Part shown: positions 42,284 through 52,389 of the stretch, in pieces
Layout: each line of letters opens with the position of its first letter
How positions within the stretch are numbered: position 1 is the first letter of the stretch
Source of the DNA: Clostridiales bacterium DTU069
Lineage (GTDB): Bacteria > Bacillota > Clostridia > DSM-8532
DNA: 64,000 nucleotides
NCBI GenBank assembly: GCA_001512485.1
Contig: LFRV01000040.1
Span: forward strand, 1 to 64,000
Direction of reading: 5' to 3'
Position numbers and translations under genes: made by a program
Notes under the pieces: generated by a model
Seen by the model: only the letters and a program-made list of their open reading frames with translations
Database searches by the model: none
What the model was told of the DNA's origin: nothing

Positions 42284-44260
42284 ATGACAAGGAAAACCCG
42301 AAACTACGGGAATGAAAGCATATCGGCGTTAAAAGGCGCAGATCGTGTCAGGCTCCGGCCTGGTGTCATATTTGGTTCCGACGGGCTGGAGGGCTGCCAG
42401 CAGTCATTTTTTGAAATTCTTTCAAATTCTATTGATGAAGCCCGGGAAGGTTTTGGAAAAGAAATACGGATTATACGTCACCGCGACTGGTCAATAACCG
42501 TTATTGACCACGGACGGGGCATTCCGGTGGACTATAACCAGAAAGAACAGAAATACAACTGGGAACTCGTTTTCTGTGAACTGTATGCCGGAAGCAAGTA
42601 TGATAACATCACCGGCGAAGTTTACGAATACAGCCTTGGATTGAACGGCCTTGGCGCTTGTGCTACGCAGTACAGTTCGGAGTTTATGCATGTAACGGTA
42701 TTCAGGGATGGGTACAAGTATTCGCTGGAATTTAAAAAAGGCGAAAATGTCGGGGGATTGAAAAAAGAAAAGGCAAAGTATGACCGAACGGGTACGACGA
42801 TATACTGGAGACCCGATCTCGAAGTATTTACCGAAATCAGCATCCCGATAGAGTATTACAGGCAGACTTTAAAAAGGCAGGCGGTAATAAACCCCGGAAT
42901 TACGTTCATTCTTGAAGACGAGGAATCCGGAAATACGGAAGTGTTCTATTATGAGCGTGGAATTGTGGATTATGTGAAAGAGTTGGCCGGGGAATCCGCT
43001 TTTACCGACGTACAGTATTTTGAGTCTTCGGCAAAGGGACGCGACAGGGAAGATAAGCCAGAGTACAAAGTTAAAATGCAGATAGCTTTTATGTTCAGCA
43101 ATGAGGTAAACGTACTGGAGTATTACCATAATTCAAGTTTCCTCGAATACGGAGGCGCTCCCGACAGGGCTGTGAAAAACGCCTTTTTGTTTGCGATTGA
43201 CAATTATCTTAAGAATAACAATAAATATAATAAAAATGAATCCAAAATAAGTTTTTCCGATATTCAGGACAGCCTTATCCTTGTCAGCAGTTCCTTCTCA
43301 ACTGTTACAAGCTACGAAAACCAGACCAAAAAGTCGATAACGAATAAATTTATCCAGGAAGCGATGACCGAGTTTCTTAAATCGCAGCTTGAAATATACC
43401 TTATAGAAAACAGGGAAGAAGCTGAAAAGATAGCCGGTCAGGTTCTTGTGAACAAAAGGAGCCGTGAAACGGCCGAGAGGGCAAGAATCGATGTGAGAAA
43501 AAAGCTTTCGGGGAAAATTGACATCTCAAATCGCGTGAAGAAATTTGTCGACTGCAGGACCCGTGACATATCAAAGCGTGAATTGTATATTGTCGAGGGA
43601 GACTCGGCGCTGGGATCCTGTAAAATGGGAAGGGATGCGGAATTCCAGGCAATTATGCCCGTACGGGGCAAAATATTGAATTGCCTTAAAGCGGACTATG
43701 AAAACATTTTTAAGAATGAAATCATAGTTGATCTTCTAAAGGTGCTTGGATGCGGCGTAGAGATCAAAACGAGACATAACAAGGATTTAAACACGTTCAG
43801 CCTTGATAACCTCAAATGGGATAAGATTATCATTTGCACCGATGCCGATGTTGACGGGTTTCAAATACGCGCACTTATTCTTGCGATGCTGTACCGGCTT
43901 ACCCCGACGCTGATACAAAAGGGGAAGGTATATATAGCAGAATCTCCGCTGTTTGAAATAACATATAAGGATAAAACATGGTTTGCTTATAATGAAAAAG
44001 AGAAAAACGCAATACTTCAAAAGCTGCAGGGAAAGAAAGTAACCATCCAGCGGTCGAAAGGGCTTGGTGAAAACAATCCTGAAATGATGTGGCAAACCAC
44101 AATGAACCCGGAAACCAGGAGGCTTATAAAAGTTTTGCCCGATGACGCGGAAATGACGCGTGAATTCTTTGACCTGCTGTTAGGTGACAATCTGCAGGGC
44201 AGGAAGGAATATATTACGTTGCACGGGCATGAGTATATGGATATGCTGGATGTGAGCTAA
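42284..44260 (+). CDS. Divergent GyrB/ParE-like type IIA topoisomerase subunit
   Basis: IDHGRGIPVDY, GLNGLGACATQYSS, VEGDSALGSCKMGRDAEFQAIMPVRGKILN, CTDADVDGFQIRALILAMLYRL, GLGENNPEMMWQTTMNPETR. Confidence 0.92.
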   Translation: MTRKTRNYGNESISALKGADRVRLRPGVIFGSDGLEGCQQSFFEILSNSIDEAREGFGKEIRIIRHRDWSITVIDHGRGIPVDYNQKEQKYNWELVFCELYAGSKYDNITGEVYEYSLGLNGLGACATQYSSEFMHVTVFRDGYKYSLEFKKGENVGGLKKEKAKYDRTGTTIYWRPDLEVFTEISIPIEYYRQTLKRQAVINPGITFILEDEESGNTEVFYYERGIVDYVKELAGESAFTDVQYFESSAKGRDREDKPEYKVKMQIAFMFSNEVNVLEYYHNSSFLEYGGAPDRAVKNAFLFAIDNYLKNNNKYNKNESKISFSDIQDSLILVSSSFSTVTSYENQTKKSITNKFIQEAMTEFLKSQLEIYLIENREEAEKIAGQVLVNKRSRETAERARIDVRKKLSGKIDISNRVKKFVDCRTRDISKRELYIVEGDSALGSCKMGRDAEFQAIMPVRGKILNCLKADYENIFKNEIIVDLLKVLGCGVEIKTRHNKDLNTFSLDNLKWDKIIICTDADVDGFQIRALILAMLYRLTPTLIQKGKVYIAESPLFEITYKDKTWFAYNEKEKNAILQKLQGKKVTIQRSKGLGENNPEMMWQTTMNPETRRLIKVLPDDAEMTREFFDLLLGDNLQGRKEYITLHGHEYMDMLDVS

Positions 44261-44310
44261 GGTGCCGGGCAGAATCAATAGCGGGCAAATCATCTGATGC
44301 GGGGGTTTAT

Positions 44311-46482
44311 ATGAAGTTTACAGGTCAGAAAATAGTGGAAACACTAAAGAAAAACTATATGCCGTACGCGATGAGCGTTATAGTTTCGCGCGCAATTCCC
44401 GAAATAGACGGATTAAAACCGTCCCATCGAAAACTTTTATATACAATGTACAAAATGGGCCTTTTAAAGGGCGACAGAACAAAATCCGCAAATGTGGTCG
44501 GTCAGACTATGAAATTGAACCCGCATGGAGATTCGGCTATTTATGAAACCCTTGTCAGGCTCACGGCCGGAAACGGCGCGCTGCTGCATCCGCTTGTCGA
44601 TTCAAAGGGCAATTTCGGTAAAGTATATTCAAGAGATATGAAATATGCGGCGCCCAGGTATACGGAAGTAAAATTAGCGGAAATCTGTACCGAATTCTTC
44701 AGGGATATAGAAAAGGATACGGTTGATTTTACGGATAATTATGATGGTACGATGAAAGAACCGGTCCTTTTGCCGACCGTTTTTCCGAATATTCTTGTCA
44801 ACCCGAACCAGGGCATTGCTGTCGGAATGGCCAGCAACATATGCAGCTTTAATCTATCTGAGGTCTGCAATGCCACTGTTGCATATATAAAAAAGGACAG
44901 CATCAATCTTGTTGATTACCTTAAAGCTCCTGATTTTCCGACCGGAGGAGAAATAATCATTAAAGAAGGCGAGCTTGAGAATATTTATGAAACCGGAAGG
45001 GGAAGTTTCAAGGTACGTGCCAGGTACAGGGTAGACAGGAAAAACAGCTGCATAGAAATCTTTGAAATACCATATACAACGACTGCCGAAGCGATTATTG
45101 ACACGGTTGCGGATTTGGTAAAATCCGGGAAAATAAAAGAAGTTACCGATGTACGTGATGAAACAGATCTTAACGGGCTGAAGATTACACTTGACATCAG
45201 GCGCTCCGCCGATCCTGAAACATTAATGAACAAACTGTATAAACTTACGCCGCTTGAAGACAGCTTTAACTGCAACTTTAATGTTCTGATAGACGGTGTT
45301 CCGCAGGTTCTTGGCGTAAAGGGGATACTTGACGCATGGATCGATTTCAGGATGCAGTGTATCAGGCGCCAGACAGTTTTTGACATTCAAAGGAAATCCG
45401 AACGACTTCATTTGCTTGAAGGTCTTAATAAAATACTTCTCGATATCGACAAGGCCATACGCATCATACGCGGCACCGAAAAGGAAGAACAGGTTGTGCC
45501 AAACCTGATGAAAGGTTTTTCGATTGATGAAGCCCAGGCTGAATTTATCGCGGAAATAAGGCTCAGACATCTGAACCGGGAATACATACTCAATAAAGTA
45601 TCCGAAATTGAAACGCTCCGATCGGAGATCTCCGAGCTTAAGGATATATACGGTAAGGAATCAAAGATATTGGAAATAATCTGCAGGCAGCTTGGCGAAA
45701 TTTCGAAAAAATACGGTCAGCCGAGAAAGACGGGAATAATTAGCGAAGCTAACGTGGATGAAATAACTGAAGAAGTCCTTATTGAAGACTACAATGTAAA
45801 ACTGTTTTTAACCGCACAGGGTTACCTGAAAAAGATCCCGCTTATATCACTGCGCTCGGCCGGCGAACAAAAACTGAAAGAAGACGATGTGATAATCCAG
45901 GAAATTGAGGCAAGGAACAAATCCGATTTAATCCTGTTTTCAACCGGCTGCGTGGTATATAAATTAAAGGTGCATGAAATAAACGACTGCAAGGCTTCAA
46001 CACTGGGTGAATACCTCGGAAACATCCTTGATCTGAATGAGGAAGAAAAAATTACTTATATCGTTGCAACAGAAGACTATTCCGGACATATGCTGTTTTC
46101 TTATAAAAACGGTAAGTGTGCGAAAATCCCGCTTAAGAGCTATGCTACGAAAACGAATCGCAGAAAGCTTATCAACGCATATTCCGGTTTGTCGCCCGTC
46201 TGTAATATAAGGTATCTGCAGCAGGATACGGAACTGGTTGCATTTTCCGACATAGGCAAGGTATTGGTTTTCAATACCTCCGCAATTAATGAAAAAACAA
46301 CCAGAAACTCTGCCGGAGTACAGGTTTTAAAGCAAAAGAAGGGCAGCAGCATGGTCAAAATAAAAGATGTAAGCGAAGTTTCTTTTGAGGATGTTGATTA
46401 TTACAGGACTAAAAACATTCCGGCGGTAGGGCGTTATTTAAAAGAAGAGGATAAAGAAGACAGGCAGATCACGTTGTTTTAG
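44311..46482 (+). CDS. Divergent GyrA/ParC-like type IIA topoisomerase subunit
   Basis: YAMSVIVSRAIPEIDGLKPSHRKLLYTMYKMG, MKYAAPRYTEVKLAEI (catalytic Tyr context), NPNQGIAVGMASNICSFNLSEV. Confidence 0.93.
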   Translation: MKFTGQKIVETLKKNYMPYAMSVIVSRAIPEIDGLKPSHRKLLYTMYKMGLLKGDRTKSANVVGQTMKLNPHGDSAIYETLVRLTAGNGALLHPLVDSKGNFGKVYSRDMKYAAPRYTEVKLAEICTEFFRDIEKDTVDFTDNYDGTMKEPVLLPTVFPNILVNPNQGIAVGMASNICSFNLSEVCNATVAYIKKDSINLVDYLKAPDFPTGGEIIIKEGELENIYETGRGSFKVRARYRVDRKNSCIEIFEIPYTTTAEAIIDTVADLVKSGKIKEVTDVRDETDLNGLKITLDIRRSADPETLMNKLYKLTPLEDSFNCNFNVLIDGVPQVLGVKGILDAWIDFRMQCIRRQTVFDIQRKSERLHLLEGLNKILLDIDKAIRIIRGTEKEEQVVPNLMKGFSIDEAQAEFIAEIRLRHLNREYILNKVSEIETLRSEISELKDIYGKESKILEIICRQLGEISKKYGQPRKTGIISEANVDEITEEVLIEDYNVKLFLTAQGYLKKIPLISLRSAGEQKLKEDDVIIQEIEARNKSDLILFSTGCVVYKLKVHEINDCKASTLGEYLGNILDLNEEEKITYIVATEDYSGHMLFSYKNGKCAKIPLKSYATKTNRRKLINAYSGLSPVCNIRYLQQDTELVAFSDIGKVLVFNTSAINEKTTRNSAGVQVLKQKKGSSMVKIKDVSEVSFEDVDYYRTKNIPAVGRYLKEEDKEDRQITLF

Positions 46483-46508
46483 ATTATCCGGTTTTTGCCT
46501 GGCATAAA

Positions 46509-46545
46509 GAAAAGCCTGCTTGATGACAAAGCAGGTTTTATGTTG
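46509..46545 (+). terminator. Rho-independent terminator after the topoisomerase pair
   Basis: AAAAGCCTGCTT-GATGACA-AAGCAGGTTTTAT. Confidence 0.75.
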
Positions 46546-46578
46546 TAGTAAAAATGTTATTTTTTACTGTTCTTTTGA

Positions 46579-46607
46579 TTGACATACAAAATTAAAAGAT
46601 ATATAAT
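46579..46607 (+). promoter_or_regulatory. SigA-type promoter of the his operon
   Basis: TTGACA (46579-46584), 17-nt spacer, TATAAT (46602-46607). Confidence 0.75.
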
Positions 46608-46663
46608 AGGTACATTAATGCTGCAATACTTTATCGAAATGCAGCGATAAAGGGGTGTAGTGA

Positions 46664-47872
46664 ATGAAACGCTGGAACATCTATACTCCCGATGGCATGC
46701 AGGATATTCTTTTTGACCGCTGCTATGTAAAAAGGGATTTGGAAAACAAGCTCAGAGAACTGTTTCTTGTCAGCGGGTACAGGGAAGTTGAAACACCTAC
46801 CGTAGAATTCTTTGATGTGTTTTCAGGCGATCAAAACCTTATTCCGCAGGAAAGCATGTTCAAGTTTACCGATCAACAGGGACGGATTCTTGTTTTAAAG
46901 CCCGATATGACTATACCCGTTGCGAGGATTGCGGCTACTAAGCTCAAAGATAACATTTGGCCCGTGAAGTGTTGTTATATAGGCAACACATTTTCATATG
47001 ACGAACTGGGCGGCGGAAAACAAAAAGAATTTACTCAGGCGGGTGTCGAGATACTTGGAGTAAAAAGCCCTGAAGCCGACGCGGAGGTAATAGCTCTTGC
47101 GGTACAGGCTCTTCAGTTATCGGGGCTTGAAGAGTTCCAGATTGATATCGGCCAGGTCGATTTTTTCAGGGGATTGATGGAGGAATCCGGGTTGTCGCCC
47201 GCGGAGACGGAAGAAATAAGGGAACTGATTGACCGGAAGGATTTTGTAGGTGTCGAGCATTTGGTAAACAGTCATGCGATGCCTGATGAAATTAAGGATA
47301 TAGTTCTTAACCTGCCCGGGTGTTTCGGTTCGAAAGAACTGATAGAGGAGTTCGAACGGAGGAACATAACAGGCAAGGCATTAAAAGCGCTGGAATATTT
47401 AAAAAATGTGCTCGATATACTCGATGACTGGGGTTATGGGAAATATGTCTCGGTCGATCTCGGAATGGTACAGAGCATGAATTATTATACCGGCATTGTT
47501 TTCAGGGGTTTTACCTACGACGTGGGATTTCCGGTTTTAAGCGGGGGCAGGTATGACAACCTGATAATTAAATTTGGCAAAGACTGTCCCGCAACAGGCT
47601 TTTCACTCGGGGTAAATATGGTATTGACAGCCCTTGAGCGGCGGAGAAAACTTCCCGCGGCGCCAGCCGGAGGTTATTTCATTCTTTATCGCCGTGAAGG
47701 AAGGAAAAAAGCGTTTTCGATATTGAATAAATTGAAAAATGATAATATTAAAGCAGAACTCGATATATCCGGAATGAATGTTGAAAAGGCAAAAATATAC
47801 GCGAAAAGCAAAGGTTTTGATAAAATAATTCTCGTGATTAATGAAGAGGATACCGAAACAATACACGTTTAA
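46664..47872 (+). CDS. hisZ: ATP phosphoribosyltransferase regulatory subunit
   Basis: HisRS-like, [28 protein letters not shown]; directly upstream of hisG. Confidence 0.92.
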   Translation: MKRWNIYTPDGMQDILFDRCYVKRDLENKLRELFLVSGYREVETPTVEFFDVFSGDQNLIPQESMFKFTDQQGRILVLKPDMTIPVARIAATKLKDNIWPVKCCYIGNTFSYDELGGGKQKEFTQAGVEILGVKSPEADAEVIALAVQALQLSGLEEFQIDIGQVDFFRGLMEESGLSPAETEEIRELIDRKDFVGVEHLVNSHAMPDEIKDIVLNLPGCFGSKELIEEFERRNITGKALKALEYLKNVLDILDDWGYGKYVSVDLGMVQSMNYYTGIVFRGFTYDVGFPVLSGGRYDNLIIKFGKDCPATGFSLGVNMVLTALERRRKLPAAPAGGYFILYRREGRKKAFSILNKLKNDNIKAELDISGMNVEKAKIYAKSKGFDKIILVINEEDTETIHV

Positions 47873-47972
47873 CCGAAACATCCACGGTTTTCTTGCCTGC
47901 AGCATTAATCCCGCTGTTTGGCTGTTATCCTTTGATATGAAGAAGAACCGTTTTTCAGAAGGAGAGTATTAT

Positions 47973-48620
47973 ATGAGATATTTAACGATGGCGTTGTCAA
48001 AAGGGCGGTTAACGGATTTGTCGATAGAGCTTCTCGAAGAAGCCGGTATCGACTGTTCGGAATTGAAGAAGAACACGCGGAAACTAATACTTACCGATGA
48101 AAAAAACCGGATCAGGTTTTTTCTCGCAAAACCTTCCGATGTTCCAACCTATGTCGAATACGGCGCGGCCGATATGGGTATTGTCGGAAGAGACACGCTT
48201 TTGGAAGAAGGAAGAAATCTATATGAAGTACTAAACCTCGGCTTTTCGGCATGCAAAATGTGTGTCGCCGGTCCGAAGGAACTTGCCGGGAATATGGATA
48301 ATCTTACGATTACGCGTGTCGCGACGAAATACCCCGAAATAGCAAAAGAATATTTCCGGCATAAACGGCGTGAATCCGTGGAGATAATTAAGCTTAATGG
48401 CTCTGTTGAACTTGCTCCTCTCGTTGGACTCTCCGAGGTGATTGTGGATCTTGTTGAAACGGGAAAAACGCTTAAGGAAAACGGACTTGTCATTTTGGAC
48501 GTAATCGCCGATATAAGCGCGAGGATGATTGTAAACAGGGTAAGCATGAAAATGGAAAGCGAGAGAATAAGCCGTATTATCAGAAATATAAGAAGATGCT
48601 TGGAAAAGCGCAGTGTTTGA
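47973..48620 (+). CDS. hisG: ATP phosphoribosyltransferase, short form
   Basis: [54 protein letters not shown]; start 47973 has an AAGGAGAG RBS. Confidence 0.95.
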   Translation: MRYLTMALSKGRLTDLSIELLEEAGIDCSELKKNTRKLILTDEKNRIRFFLAKPSDVPTYVEYGAADMGIVGRDTLLEEGRNLYEVLNLGFSACKMCVAGPKELAGNMDNLTITRVATKYPEIAKEYFRHKRRESVEIIKLNGSVELAPLVGLSEVIVDLVETGKTLKENGLVILDVIADISARMIVNRVSMKMESERISRIIRNIRRCLEKRSV

Positions 48621-48636
48621 AAGCGGAGGTGGATAT

Positions 48637-49938
48637 ATGAGAATAAAAATTGATAAAATAACGCAGAAAGACTTTGAAAAGCTGCTTGTTCGCCTGCGGC
48701 AGAGAAGCAGCGAAGAACTTGAAGAAGTATCCGAGTCGGTGCGAAGTATTATCAGAGAAGTCAGGAATAATGGGGACAGCGCAGTTTTTGAATTTACAAA
48801 AAAATTTGACGGTATCACGCTCGACAGGCTTGAAATAGATAAAAACATTATTTCGAATGCCATTAAAAGTTTGAAGCCCGAACTTGTTTCAACTATAAGA
48901 AAAGCAGCTGATAATATCCGCAGATTTCATGAAAAGCAGAAAATAAATTCATGGTTTTTTAACGAAGAGAACGGCATCCTTATGGGGCAGAAGGTTACCG
49001 CGCTTGAAAGGGTCGGGGTATATGTACCCGGCGGCACGGCACCTTTGCCGTCATCGGTTCTTATGAATGTCATACCGGCAAAGGTTGCCGGCGTTAAAGA
49101 GATAATCATGTGTACGCCGCCGGGCAAAAATGGTTTGCCCGATCCCGTTATTCTGGCCTGCGCTGATATTGCCGGGACCGACAGGGTATTTACGGTCGGC
49201 GGCGCCCAGGCTGTTGCGGCGATGGCCTATGGAACGGAAACAATACCAAAGGTGGACAAAATAACCGGACCGGGGAACATATACGTCGCAACCGCCAAAA
49301 AGATGGTTTACGGCATCTGCGGCATAGACATGATCGCGGGGCCGAGCGAAATACTGATAATAGCCGATGAAACCGCAAACGCGAAATTCATTGCGGCGGA
49401 TTTGCTGTCACAGGCTGAACATGATATGCTCGCTTCGTCAATACTTATAACCACGTCTTTTGAATTGGCGGAAAAGGTTGAAGGCGAAATTGCTAAACAG
49501 GTGGAGAGACTTCCGAGGAAAAATTTTATCTCCCATTCGTTAAACAGCTATGGAGCGATAATTTTAGCCGATACGCTGAAAGATGCAGTTATGATGTCGA
49601 ACAGGATAGCGCCTGAACATCTCGAGCTCTGTGTTGAAAACCCGTTCGAGCTGTTAGGGGATGTAACGAACGCGGGAGCCGTGTTTCTTGGAAATTACTC
49701 TCCCGAACCGCTTGGAGATTATATTGCAGGACCTAATCACGTACTGCCGACAAACGGTACGGCAAGGTTTTATTCGCCGCTGTCCGTCGACGATTATTTA
49801 AAGAAAACAAGCGTGATATCGTATTCAAAACAAGCCCTGGCAGGTATCATGAAAGATGTATGCCTGTTTGCCGAAGCGGAAGGGCTTACAGCCCATGCCA
49901 ATTCCGTAAGGATCCGTTTTGAGGAGGAAAACAAATGA
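48637..49938 (+). CDS. hisD: Histidinol dehydrogenase
   Basis: YVPGGTAPLPSSVLMNVIPAKVAGV, DMIAGPSEILIIAD, APEHLELCVENP, GPNHVLPTNGTARF. Confidence 0.96.
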   Translation: MRIKIDKITQKDFEKLLVRLRQRSSEELEEVSESVRSIIREVRNNGDSAVFEFTKKFDGITLDRLEIDKNIISNAIKSLKPELVSTIRKAADNIRRFHEKQKINSWFFNEENGILMGQKVTALERVGVYVPGGTAPLPSSVLMNVIPAKVAGVKEIIMCTPPGKNGLPDPVILACADIAGTDRVFTVGGAQAVAAMAYGTETIPKVDKITGPGNIYVATAKKMVYGICGIDMIAGPSEILIIADETANAKFIAADLLSQAEHDMLASSILITTSFELAEKVEGEIAKQVERLPRKNFISHSLNSYGAIILADTLKDAVMMSNRIAPEHLELCVENPFELLGDVTNAGAVFLGNYSPEPLGDYIAGPNHVLPTNGTARFYSPLSVDDYLKKTSVISYSKQALAGIMKDVCLFAEAEGLTAHANSVRIRFEEENK

Positions 49939-50993
49939 ACCGATTCTGGAGTAAAACAGTCTCCGATATCAAGCCGTATATTCCGGGAGAACAGCCGCGC
50001 GAAAAAAAATACATAAAGCTCAATACGAATGAGAATCCATACCCCCCTTCGCCAAAAGTATTGGAATCGATAAGGAATGAAACGTCGGCGGATGTAAGGC
50101 TGTACCCTGATCCCGATGCGGCGGCGCTTAAAGGTGCGATTGCGCTTTTTTACCAGGTGGACTGCAATGAAGTATTTGTCGGAAACGGATCGGATGAAGT
50201 CCTCGCGTTTTGTTTTCCCGCTTTCTTTAATCCGGGCGATGCAGTTTCGTTTCCTGACATTACATACAGCTTTTTTCCGGTGTACTCACAGCTGTTTGGG
50301 GTGAAATACGAGACAGTACGGCTGAACGACGATTTTTCAATCCCGTTTGACGATTTTCCTTCCGGGGTGCGCGGGATACTTGTTCCGAATCCTAATGCGC
50401 CTACAGGCCTTGCCGTAGACACCGATAAGGTTGAAAAGCTTTTAAAAAAGTTTCCCGATACGCTTGTTATCGTCGATGAAGCATATGTTGATTTCGGGGC
50501 ATGCTCGTCTGTTCCGCTGATTAACAAGTATGACAACCTCCTCGTTGTTCAGACGTTTTCGAAATCCCGGTGCCTCGCGGGGCTTCGAGTAGGTTTTGCA
50601 ATCGGGAACAGCGGGCTTATAGAGGCCCTCGAACGTGTGAAGAACTCGTTCAATTCATATACAATCGACAGGATTGCACAAAAAGCCGCAGAAGCCGCGA
50701 TTGAAGACAAACATTATTTTTATCAGACGGTAAAGCGCATTGTGAACACAAGGGAAAAAACGGCTCAAGAGCTTGAGCGTCTGGGTTTTACGGTGATTCC
50801 GTCAAAAGCCAATTTTTTGTTTGTTTCACATAAAGATATTGCGGCGGAGGATCTTTTTGTAAAGCTCAGACAGGAAGGAATACTTGTACGGCATTTTAGA
50901 ACGTCCCGCATTGAAAACTGGCTCAGGATATCGATAGGCACCGAGGATGATATGGCTGTATTGATTGAAAAACTGAAAGCGATGATGGTATAA
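49935..50993 (+). CDS. hisC: Histidinol-phosphate aminotransferase
   Basis: LNTNENPYPPSPKV, FVGNGSDEVLAF, VDEAYVDFG, TFSKSRCLAGLRVGFA. Confidence 0.95.
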   Translation: MNRFWSKTVSDIKPYIPGEQPREKKYIKLNTNENPYPPSPKVLESIRNETSADVRLYPDPDAAALKGAIALFYQVDCNEVFVGNGSDEVLAFCFPAFFNPGDAVSFPDITYSFFPVYSQLFGVKYETVRLNDDFSIPFDDFPSGVRGILVPNPNAPTGLAVDTDKVEKLLKKFPDTLVIVDEAYVDFGACSSVPLINKYDNLLVVQTFSKSRCLAGLRVGFAIGNSGLIEALERVKNSFNSYTIDRIAQKAAEAAIEDKHYFYQTVKRIVNTREKTAQELERLGFTVIPSKANFLFVSHKDIAAEDLFVKLRQEGILVRHFRTSRIENWLRISIGTEDDMAVLIEKLKAMMV

Positions 50994-51042
50994 TTGATTG
51001 AATTGTTTCAATCGTTTTTAATAAAGTAAAGGTGATTCAGTT

Positions 51043-51630
51043 ATGGAGAGAAAATCCGAAATTAACAGAAAAACATCGGAAACGGAAATCAGTGTGAAAT
51101 TGAACATTGATGGTACGGGAAATTCCCGGGTTGAAACCGGCATCGGTTTTTTTGATCATATGCTTGCATTAATGGTAAAGCATGCTCTTATAGATATGGA
51201 GGTTTCCGTTAAAGGGGATATTCACGTGGATGAGCACCATTCCGTTGAAGACGCCGGGATAGTCATAGGTCAGGCTATTTCAGCGGCGCTGGGAAGCAAG
51301 GAAATGATAACGCGATATGGGACAGCTTTTGTTCCAATGGATGAAGCTCTCGCAATGGTATCGCTCGATCTTTCATCGAGACCGTTTCTTTATTTTGATG
51401 TTCCGTTTTCACGGGCAAAAATCGGAGAAATGGAATCGGAAATGATAGAGGAATTCTTCAGGGCTGTCTCGGTTCATGCTGGTATTACGCTACATATTAA
51501 AATGCTTCACGGGAAAAACAATCATCATATGGCCGAGGCTGTTTTCAAAGCATTTGGACAGGCGCTCCGCCGTGCCGTTTTAATAGACGAACGGATACAG
51601 GGCGTGTTTTCTACAAAAGGGGTTCTGTAA
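51043..51630 (+). CDS. hisB: Imidazoleglycerol-phosphate dehydratase
   Basis: TGIGFFDHMLALMVKHALIDM, VDEHHSVEDAGIVIGQA, HGKNNHHMAEAVFKAFGQALR. Confidence 0.96.
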   Translation: MERKSEINRKTSETEISVKLNIDGTGNSRVETGIGFFDHMLALMVKHALIDMEVSVKGDIHVDEHHSVEDAGIVIGQAISAALGSKEMITRYGTAFVPMDEALAMVSLDLSSRPFLYFDVPFSRAKIGEMESEMIEEFFRAVSVHAGITLHIKMLHGKNNHHMAEAVFKAFGQALRRAVLIDERIQGVFSTKGVL

Positions 51631-51678
51631 CGACAACGTTAAAGCTATTTATATTTTTTATCAAGGTGGTATATTGAA

Positions 51679-52389
51679 ATGATTATATATCCGGCAGTCG
51701 ATATCAGGAACGGCCGCTGTGTAAGGCTGCTGCAGGGAAGGTTTGACAGCGAAACGGTTTACGGCTGTGATCCTGTTGAAATGGCAAAAAAATGGGCGTC
51801 AATCGGAGCCGAATGGCTGCATGTAGTGGATCTTGACGGGGCGCGGAGCGGGGCTTCAAAAAACCGAAGCATTATAGCGGATATCGTTAAACAGGTAGGA
51901 ATATCCGTGCAGACCGGAGGAGGCATACGGACGATTGACGATATTGACGAAGTTATGGCTTTAGGCGCCGCAAGAGCCGTGCTCGGAACCGCTGCCGTCA
52001 AAAACCCGCAGCTTGCTAAAGAAGCGGTTGATAAATACCGGGACAGAATTGCCGTCGGCATTGATGCAAAAGACGGCAAAGTTGCCATGGAAGGATGGGA
52101 AACAATAAGCGGACAAGATGCCGTGGAATTTGCAAAAAGGATAGAACAGCTTGGCGTTTCGGTGATTATATATACCGATATTTCAACCGACGGAATGCTT
52201 ACGGGGCCTAATCTTAAGGCTGTAGAGAAGATGGTCGGCACGGTTGGAATTGATGTTATAGCATCGGGCGGTGTAAGCTCGATACAGGATTTAATAAACC
52301 TTAAAAATACGGGTGCGGCCGGTGCAATTACCGGAAAGGCAATTTACACCGGCGCGATCGATTTAAGTCAGGCTTTGAAATCGGTTTAG
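51679..52389 (+). CDS. hisA: Phosphoribosylformimino-5-aminoimidazole carboxamide ribotide isomerase
   Basis: [29 protein letters not shown]-like [27 protein letters not shown]. Confidence 0.95.
   Translation: MIIYPAVDIRNGRCVRLLQGRFDSETVYGCDPVEMAKKWASIGAEWLHVVDLDGARSGASKNRSIIADIVKQVGISVQTGGGIRTIDDIDEVMALGAARAVLGTAAVKNPQLAKEAVDKYRDRIAVGIDAKDGKVAMEGWETISGQDAVEFAKRIEQLGVSVIIYTDISTDGMLTGPNLKAVEKMVGTVGIDVIASGGVSSIQDLINLKNTGAAGAITGKAIYTGAIDLSQALKSV

Noticed and set aside
46483-46663. Possible T-box or his leader upstream of hisZ
   Set aside because: Only a terminator for the upstream gene and a plain SigA promoter with ~50 nt leader; no T-box motif or leader peptide rich in His.
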